Positions 5,923 through 10,119 of a stretch of DNA of 10,119 bases are shown here, one piece after another. The stretch is taken from assembly GCA_030527065.1 (NCBI GenBank), contig JAUNBO010000043.1, positions 1,968 to 12,086 of the forward strand. The letters run 5' to 3'. Positions within the stretch are counted from its first letter, which is position 1. Each line of letters opens with the position of its first letter. The DNA is from Bacillota bacterium. GTDB lineage: Bacteria > Bacillota > Clostridia > Peptostreptococcales > Anaerovoracaceae. The position numbers and the translations under genes are program-made. A model generated the notes under the pieces. It did not search any database. It worked only from the letters and a program-made list of their open reading frames with translations, and was not told where the DNA came from.

Positions 5923-6869
5923 TGGTGAGAAAGCAAAAGAACAATACCAGCATTGCATTATTTCAGTACGAAGATGTAAATATTGAGGTAAAAATCGAAC
6001 CGGAGAATGATACTGTCTGGCTCAGTCGTGCGCAGTTGGCAGATTTGTTTGAGCGTGACATCAAGACAATCGGTAAACATATTAGTAACGCTCTTAGCGA
6101 AGAACTTGATGACTCAACTGTCGCAAAATTTGCGACAGTTCAAAAAGAGGGAGAGCGTATCGTTACCAGAAATATTGAATATTACAATCTGGATATGATT
6201 CTTTCCGTAGGCTATCGTGTAAAGTCCAAACGCGGCATTGCCTTCCGCCGCTGGGCGAATGGGGTTCTCAAAGATTACATACTTAAAGGCTATGCCGTTA
6301 ACAATAACCGTATGAATCAACTGGGAGAGGTGATACGGTTAATGAGGCGGGCAGAACAGACACTGGACGCAAAGCAGGTACTTTCTGTCATTGAAAAGTA
6401 TAATGTGGCTCTGGATATGCTGGATGATTATGATCATCAAAACATGAAAAAGCCAAAAGGCAAAGAAGCTACCTATGTGTTGACATATGAAGACTGCATA
6501 AGTGTCATTGACAGCATGCGGTTCGGCTCGGAATCGGAACTGTTTGGAAGTGAGAAAGATGATTCCTTCAAGGGCAGCATCGGAAATATCTATCAGAGCT
6601 TCGCAGGACAGGATATCTACCCGTCCATGGAAGAAAAGGCTGCAAATCTACTTTACTTTGTGACCAAGAATCATAGCTTTTTGGATGGAAATAAAAGGAT
6701 TGCAGCAACGATGTTTTTGCATTTTTTGGATAAGAACGATGCACTATTTGTCGATGGAGAAAAAAGAATTGCCGATTATACATTGGTTGCGCTGACAATT
6801 ATGATTGCAGAGTCCAAGCCGGAAGAAAAAGAGATGATGATCAATATCATTATGAATTGCATTGGATAA
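5922..6869 (+). CDS. RhuM-family protein fused to a Fic/Doc domain
   Basis: A 315-residue soluble protein with two parts. Residues about 10-130 match the RhuM virulence-protein family, here recognised by TVWLSRAQLADLFERDIKTI (31-50), GKHISNAL, TVAKFATVQKEG (66-77), IEYYNLDMILSVGYRVKSKR (85-104) and WANGVLKDYILKGYAVN (111-127). Residues about 185-310 form a Fic/Doc domain with YPSMEEKAANLLYFVTKN (233-250) and the active-site motif HSFLDGNKR (251-259). The NKR ending follows Doc (HxFxDxNKR, a kinase of EF-Tu in phage P1) rather than canonical AMP-transferring Fic (HPFxxGNGRxxR). Function is therefore probably a toxin-like or host-modifying activity, but RhuM itself has no established biochemistry. 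The start is ATG 5922 (AGAAGG close upstream); GTG 5925 is also possible. Composition is AT-richer than all neighbours. No Phd-like antitoxin gene is adjacent. Confidence 0.9.
   Translation: MVRKQKNNTSIALFQYEDVNIEVKIEPENDTVWLSRAQLADLFERDIKTIGKHISNALSEELDDSTVAKFATVQKEGERIVTRNIEYYNLDMILSVGYRVKSKRGIAFRRWANGVLKDYILKGYAVNNNRMNQLGEVIRLMRRAEQTLDAKQVLSVIEKYNVALDMLDDYDHQNMKKPKGKEATYVLTYEDCISVIDSMRFGSESELFGSEKDDSFKGSIGNIYQSFAGQDIYPSMEEKAANLLYFVTKNHSFLDGNKRIAATMFLHFLDKNDALFVDGEKRIADYTLVALTIMIAESKPEEKEMMINIIMNCIG
6116..6140. repeat. Perfect 25-bp palindrome inside the RhuM region
   Basis: AACTGTCGCAAA (6116-6127) and TTTGCGACAGTT (6129-6140) are perfect inverted copies around a single A at 6128. It lies in the codons for TVAKFATV, a conserved stretch of the RhuM family, so part of it is set by protein constraint. 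Perfect symmetry at the third codon positions is more than the protein requires. Confidence 0.7.
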
Positions 6870-6905
6870 AATCTCATAATGTTTCCGCTTTGAATATGCC
6901 AAAGG

Positions 6906-7658
6906 TCATGTGCTCTGCCCGTCCTGTCCGGCGGCGTTTTTTCTCTGAACATCCCATAAGGAGTACCGCAGATAGAAGAGCACCACGCAGATCCAGAGGG
7001 CTACCACCATATGCACAAGAAATCCGATCACCATCAGCGTCGTATTTTCTTCCCAGGGAAAAGGCAGGGCAAAAAGAGTCAGCGTTATCACGAACACGGA
7101 GCGCAGACGCAGGATGCGTTTCCGCTCCGGGCAGCCGCAGCCTTCCGCCAGGCCCGCCAGATTGGTGAGGAGCTGGAAATGAAAATACAGGCCCGCAGCC
7201 GCCGCCACCACCGGGAAAGCGTAGACGTTGATATCCAGGGAAAACAGCGCACCGACCCAGAGCAGCCCCTCCCAAAGGCCCAGGAAGATACCCAGAGGCC
7301 GGAGCAGAAGGGCCGTGGGCTCCCTCTTCCCCAGCACCGGCAGGACGTTGACCATGAGCAGGTATGCCAGCCAGTTAGGCAGGATGTTGAGAGAGCCCAG
7401 GTTCACATCCAGCTGCAGGACCAGATACGCCAGGGCCACGGTCTTGGCCGCATCGGCCAGCTGCTCCAGCTCCGTGGGAGGGCCGCCGGCGGGAGCTGTC
7501 ACCGGACCCGCTTCTTCCGGCAGGCTTTCCTGCTCCCGGGGTAAAGCTTCTTCCGCCATGAAGCCTTCCTGCTCCCGAAGCAAGGGGCCTTCCGCCATAA
7601 GGCTTGCCGGCTCTTCCCCCGGGCTTCTCCCTTCTGTCATTCTCTCCCATTCCCTCAT
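6906..7658 (-). CDS. Polytopic membrane protein of unknown function, third gene of the BlaI/M56 operon
   Basis: 250 residues. The N-terminal 65 residues are acidic, Pro/Glu rich and probably cytoplasmic, and include a 13-residue tandem repeat. Membrane segments are likely at about 71-83 (weak), 93-110, 119-139, 145-165, 187-201 and 207-231. The stretch LDVNLGSLNILPNWLAYLLM (83-102) resembles a pattern I remember from uncharacterised clostridial membrane proteins; I cannot name a function. I chose ATG 7658: it overlaps the M56 stop as ATGA and has GGAGG 7 nt upstream. ATG 7640 (six codons later) has a weaker purine-rich site. Tight coupling suggests it works with, or is controlled together with, the BlaI/M56 pair, possibly as an effector or a membrane partner. 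No terminator is evident in the 36 bp before the convergent RhuM-Fic stop. Confidence 0.8.
   Translation of the reverse strand: MREWERMTEGRSPGEEPASLMAEGPLLREQEGFMAEEALPREQESLPEEAGPVTAPAGGPPTELEQLADAAKTVALAYLVLQLDVNLGSLNILPNWLAYLLMVNVLPVLGKREPTALLLRPLGIFLGLWEGLLWVGALFSLDINVYAFPVVAAAAGLYFHFQLLTNLAGLAEGCGCPERKRILRLRSVFVITLTLFALPFPWEENTTLMVIGFLVHMVVALWICVVLFYLRYSLWDVQRKNAAGQDGQST
7522..7599 (-). repeat. Tandem 39-bp imperfect repeat coding two 13-residue units
   Basis: Two adjacent 39-bp units (7522-7560 and 7561-7599) share blocks such as TTCCTGCTCCCG and CTTCCGCCAT. They encode MAEGPLLREQEGF and MAEEALPREQESL in the N-terminal tail of the membrane protein. The preceding MTEGRSPGEEPASL may be a third, more diverged unit. 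The keeping of frame and of the M-x-E...E...  pattern suggests a duplication under protein-level constraint or a recent one. Confidence 0.65.
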
Positions 7659-9619
7659 TCTTCCGCCTCCGTCAGGATAAAATCTTCTTTGGGCTCTCCG
7701 TTCCAAAATACCCGGACCCCAAAGCCCGGGGGGAAAGGAATGAGGCCTTCCTCCGAAAGATCTGCGCTCCCGCCGCCGCCGGAGGTCACCGTGCCGTCCC
7801 AGTCATCTCCCACTTCCATGCTGTCCCAGCTTCTGACCAGACCGCTGCTTCCTCCCGTCGCTCCGGACCCCGTCCTCAAAGTCGATAAAAACACGGGCTT
7901 CCGGTCCGGGTCGGACAGGTCCGTTACCTCTATGCCGACGAAATCCAAAGAACGGCGCTGCTCTTCCGTTCCGCCGAAGCGGTATTCCGCATCCACGAGC
8001 AGGATGCCATGGGAGAAAGCGGCGCCGGCGCGCAAGGCCCCGTCGTCATAGAGGATCCCGCCATAAAAGCCCTCTACCTCCGGTGCATAGACCGTCCTGA
8101 CCGTCACCTCCACCGTACCGCTCTCTCCTGCGGCTTCGTACCGGGCCACCCAGGGACCTTCTTCACCGGGAAAGCGAATGCTTGTTGAGTATGGGATCTC
8201 CTGGGGGTCTCCGTTTTCCTCCACCACCCAGCCATCCTCCTGCCGCACCGTCACCGGGACCAGCATAGCGGCTCCTTCTCTGTACTGTTGTCCCTCCCCC
8301 GAAGAGACCAGAAGCCCAAAGGACAGAAGGCCTTCATAGCCCCCCTCCGGCGAGGGTTCCAGATTATATACGTAATACCCCTGTTCCTGATCCGGCGCCG
8401 TCCCCTCGTCCCATACGCCGATGTGATAAAGCGCCTCGCCGTCCTCTGCGCTTGCTGCCATGGCCTCCGCCATGGCCTGCTGTTTTGAAAGGGGCGATGC
8501 GGCGGCCAGGTAAATGCCGTTTTCATACATCAGGCCCCTGGCATAGGTGTCCAGGGCGCCGGCAGGGGTGGAGCAGCGCTGTATCCGGGCCAGGGCCAGG
8601 GAGCAGTTCAGCTGCCACTGGCTGCCGGGCCGGGGGTCCCAGGTATCCTGGGCCACAGCGGCCCCCAGCAGAGACGGTGAAGCCAGCACCAGGGCCACGC
8701 ATACGGACACCAGAGCCATGCCCCGGGGATATTTCCGGAAGCGGACGATGGCGGCTATGCGCCGGGAGATGTTCTTTCCCCCGTTGGAAATGGATGTGGT
8801 GCCGGGAGCCCGGGGATAGCGCTGATTGGCCATATCCAGCAGGATACCGCCGTATTCCCGGCGCTCTTCTCCCTCCAGGCGTTCCAGGGCCCGCTGGTCG
8901 CAGAGGGCCTCCATATCGTTGCCGACACGGTCAAAAACACAGTGCAGAAAGGGATTGCACCAGTGCAGGGCCCGCAGCAGGCACCAGAACATGCTTTGCA
9001 GGGCGTCCCCGTGCTTCAGATGAAGCAGCTCGTGAAGCAACACCTTTTCGTCCGGGGTCTTTCCTGCCGGCACGGCCAGGACCGGCCGGAACACGCCGCA
9101 GACAAAGGCGGAGGGCAGTCCCTCTACAGAGACGGCGGCGCATCCTTTCAATCCGTATTTTTCGCAGACCAGCTCTATCTGACGCCGGACCTCCTCCGAT
9201 GCGGGAGGGCTGTGCCAAAGCAGCAGCCGCAGCCGGAAGAAGGCCAGAAAATGCCACAGGACCGTCACCAGCACTCCGGCGGCGTAGACCAAAAAGAGCC
9301 AGTCCGTGACGCTCTGGGGGCTTCCCTGCACCAGAGGGATGGGCCACTCCATGGAAAGGGGCGCGTAGGCCGCCGAATACGCAGAATCCAGCCCCTGCTC
9401 CGCCATGGCTTTCAGGGCTTCCACCCACAGGGGCGCCGGCAGCAGGATGTATCTGGCTGCGGCGGCGGGAAGCAGGATCCGCAGGGCCAATATGCTCCAG
9501 ACTGCATACTGCCAGCGGGGGGAGAGCTTATCGTTCAGCAGCCATTTCACTGCCAGCAGCAGGGCCGCCACCAGGGATACGCTTATGGTTTGCAGCAGGA
9601 ATTCCCATAGGTTGTTCAT
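7655..9619 (-). CDS. M56-family (BlaR1/MecR1-like) membrane metallopeptidase sensor with a non-penicillin-binding C-terminal domain
   Basis: 654 residues. The N-terminal 320 form a BlaR1-type module: membrane segments at about 9-27, 37-60 and 105-132, then the cytoplasmic zinc protease domain with SAFVCGVFRPVLAVP (170-184), HELLHLKHGD (196-205; zinc ligands His196 and His200, catalytic Glu197), NDMEALCDQRAL (234-245; Glu237 the likely third ligand), and a final membrane segment at about 301-320. In BlaR1/MecR1, ligand binding outside activates this protease, which leads to cleavage of the BlaI/MecI repressor. Residues 321-654 should be extracellular and hold the sensor, but I see no SxxK...SxN...KTG penicillin-binding layout, so the ligand is probably not a beta-lactam. 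The tail (about 600-630) is Gly/Ser rich. GGAGG lies 6 nt before the ATG, which is 1 nt after the repressor stop (TAGCATG). The stop overlaps the next gene. Confidence 0.9.
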   Translation of the reverse strand: MNNLWEFLLQTISVSLVAALLLAVKWLLNDKLSPRWQYAVWSILALRILLPAAAARYILLPAPLWVEALKAMAEQGLDSAYSAAYAPLSMEWPIPLVQGSPQSVTDWLFLVYAAGVLVTVLWHFLAFFRLRLLLWHSPPASEEVRRQIELVCEKYGLKGCAAVSVEGLPSAFVCGVFRPVLAVPAGKTPDEKVLLHELLHLKHGDALQSMFWCLLRALHWCNPFLHCVFDRVGNDMEALCDQRALERLEGEERREYGGILLDMANQRYPRAPGTTSISNGGKNISRRIAAIVRFRKYPRGMALVSVCVALVLASPSLLGAAVAQDTWDPRPGSQWQLNCSLALARIQRCSTPAGALDTYARGLMYENGIYLAAASPLSKQQAMAEAMAASAEDGEALYHIGVWDEGTAPDQEQGYYVYNLEPSPEGGYEGLLSFGLLVSSGEGQQYREGAAMLVPVTVRQEDGWVVEENGDPQEIPYSTSIRFPGEEGPWVARYEAAGESGTVEVTVRTVYAPEVEGFYGGILYDDGALRAGAAFSHGILLVDAEYRFGGTEEQRRSLDFVGIEVTDLSDPDRKPVFLSTLRTGSGATGGSSGLVRSWDSMEVGDDWDGTVTSGGGGSADLSEEGLIPFPPGFGVRVFWNGEPKEDFILTEAEE

Positions 9620-9620
9620 G

Positions 9621-9983
9621 CTACACCTCCATCTCGTCCAGCAGCTTCCGCAGCCGGTCCCGTTCTGAGGCGCTGATCTTGGAATCCTTCAGAAAAGCCG
9701 CCACCAGGTCTCCGGCGGCGCCGCCGTACACCTTGCCCAGCAGGGCGTTCCTCTCCTGCCGGGCGCAGTCTTCCCGGCTGACGGCGGCGGAATAGGGTCT
9801 GGCCTGGCCCCGCCGTATGGTCACAAAGCCCTTTCCTTCCATCCGCAGCAGATAGGTGTAGACGGTTTTGGGATTCCAGTCCAGAGCCGGTTTTAAGGCG
9901 TCGGTTATCTGGCCCAGGGCAAAGTTCTCCCCTGACCAAAGCACATTGAGCACGGCCCACTCCGGCTCCGTCAATCTCTGCAT
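9621..9983 (-). CDS. BlaI/MecI-family transcriptional repressor
   Basis: A 120-residue winged-helix repressor. The DNA-binding part is LTEPEWAVLNVLWSGE (4-19), the recognition helix region NPKTVYTYLLRMEGKG (37-52) and the wing FVTIRRGQARPYSAAVS (53-69). The C-terminal helices (about 70-120) should dimerise. The order BlaI then M56 sensor is the standard layout, in which the sensor protease relieves repression. AAGGAGG lies 6 nt before the ATG. The stop is 1 nt before the sensor ATG. Two operator dyads overlap its promoter, so it almost certainly represses its own operon. Compared with BlaI/MecI of staphylococci (about 125 residues) the length is normal. An in-frame start further upstream was not needed. 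Confidence 0.95.
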   Translation of the reverse strand: MQRLTEPEWAVLNVLWSGENFALGQITDALKPALDWNPKTVYTYLLRMEGKGFVTIRRGQARPYSAAVSREDCARQERNALLGKVYGGAAGDLVAAFLKDSKISASERDRLRKLLDEMEV

Positions 9984-10008
9984 TTGCGGCCTCCTTCTTC
10001 ATGGCAAA

Positions 10009-10053
10009 GTTCCTACAAGTGTAGGAGCATTTACATCTTACACTTGTAGGAAC
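10009..10053. promoter_or_regulatory. Double BlaI-type operator: perfect 15-bp inverted repeat containing two dyads
   Basis: GTTCCTACAAGTGTA (10009-10023) and TACACTTGTAGGAAC (10039-10053) are perfect inverted copies with 15 bp between them. Each arm region is itself a dyad: TCCTACAAGTGTAGGA (10011-10026, seven-base perfect arms around AG) and TCTTACACTTGTAGGA (10036-10051, one mismatch pair). The TACA-N2-TGTA core matches the BlaI/MecI-type operator TACA/TGTA core. Centres are 25 bp apart, so two repressor dimers would sit near the same DNA face allowing for 10.5 bp per turn only roughly. One dyad lies between -35 and -10, the other covers the start of transcription. Confidence 0.9.
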
Positions 10054-10063
10054 ATCTTGTCAA
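10035..10063 (-). promoter_or_regulatory. Promoter of the BlaI/M56 operon
   Basis: On the minus strand a perfect TTGACA (10063-10058) and TAAGAT (10040-10035, four of six) are 17 bp apart. The predicted start is near 10028, about 45 nt before the repressor ATG. The operator dyads cover the spacer, -10 and start. Confidence 0.8.
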
Positions 10064-10119
10064 CCTGTTTTCTTTTCCTGGGCGGATAAGCCATAATACG
10101 CCAGCGGCGGGAGCGGCAA

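Larger units (their letters stand above)
5856..6905 (+). mobile_element. Probable horizontally acquired one-gene island (boundaries approximate)
   Basis: The stretch carrying the RhuM-Fic gene is visibly richer in A and T, with A/T-ending codons, than the GC-rich genes on both sides. It sits between two convergent transcription units. I found no transposase, integrase, terminal inverted repeats or target-site duplication, so this is a call from composition and gene type only. The island could be a relic or have been inserted by recombination. Confidence 0.45.

Noticed and set aside
6888..6904. CTTTG-N7-CAAAG hairpin between the convergent RhuM-Fic and membrane protein genes
   Set aside because: Five A/T-rich pairs and no T-run; not a credible terminator for either strand.
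5856..6905. Insertion sequence or integrative element ends around the RhuM-Fic gene
   Set aside because: No terminal inverted repeats, direct target repeats or recombinase genes were found at either edge; only composition supports acquisition.
8452..9309. Plus-strand open frame opposite the M56 sensor
   Set aside because: Arg/Pro/Gly-rich shadow with no domain; the M56 gene with HELLH is on the other strand.
9616..10002. Alternative minus-strand frame overlapping the BlaI-family gene, starting at 10002
   Set aside because: It overlaps the repressor in another frame and lacks any domain; the repressor start has its own AAGGAGG.
10064..10119. Divergent promoter or start of another gene at the right edge
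   Set aside because: No box pair with proper spacing and no RBS-start combination is visible in these 56 bases.

Overview
The window reads as chromosomal DNA of a fairly GC-rich Clostridia-type Firmicute. The genome is GC-rich except for one gene. GGAGG-type ribosome binding sites stand in front of nearly every gene. The gene families (BMP-type nucleoside/nucleobase ABC transporter, Bacillus-type xanthine phosphoribosyltransferase, BlaI/M56 regulator pair, clostridial-type membrane protein) fit that group. I cannot name a genus from the sequence alone.

Left part (1-3713, minus strand): a purine salvage operon reading right to left. It runs from a sigma-A-like promoter (3685-3713) through xpt (xanthine phosphoribosyltransferase), a BMP-family substrate-binding lipoprotein and a double-domain ABC ATPase to the start of a permease cut by the window edge. 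The transporter would bring in a purine base or nucleoside and Xpt would convert xanthine (or guanine) to the nucleotide. A strong hairpin sits in the 125-bp gap between the lipoprotein and the ATPase.

Middle (3610-5830): a 392-bp divergent intergenic region holds the xpt promoter, two candidate plus-strand promoters, a GCGAACA/TGTTCGC inverted repeat that recalls a PurR box pair, and alternative hairpins. After it comes a single acyl-CoA ligase-type adenylate-forming enzyme on the plus strand, with a terminator-like hairpin behind it.

Island (about 5856-6905): an AT-richer RhuM-Fic/Doc fusion gene lies between two convergent GC-rich transcription units and looks horizontally acquired. A 14-codon reading frame with a good RBS precedes it and overlaps its start as TAATG. 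Half of a terminator arm that is intact elsewhere in the window lies at the left edge.

Right part (6906-10063, minus strand): an autoregulated BlaI/M56 operon. BlaI-family repressor, M56 (BlaR1-like) membrane metallopeptidase sensor and a polytopic membrane protein are packed with a 1-bp gap and an ATGA overlap. The promoter has a perfect TTGACA -35. Two operator dyads form a perfect 15-bp inverted repeat placed between -35 and -10 and at the transcription start. The sensor's C-terminal extracellular domain does not look like the penicillin-binding domain of BlaR1, so the inducer is unknown.
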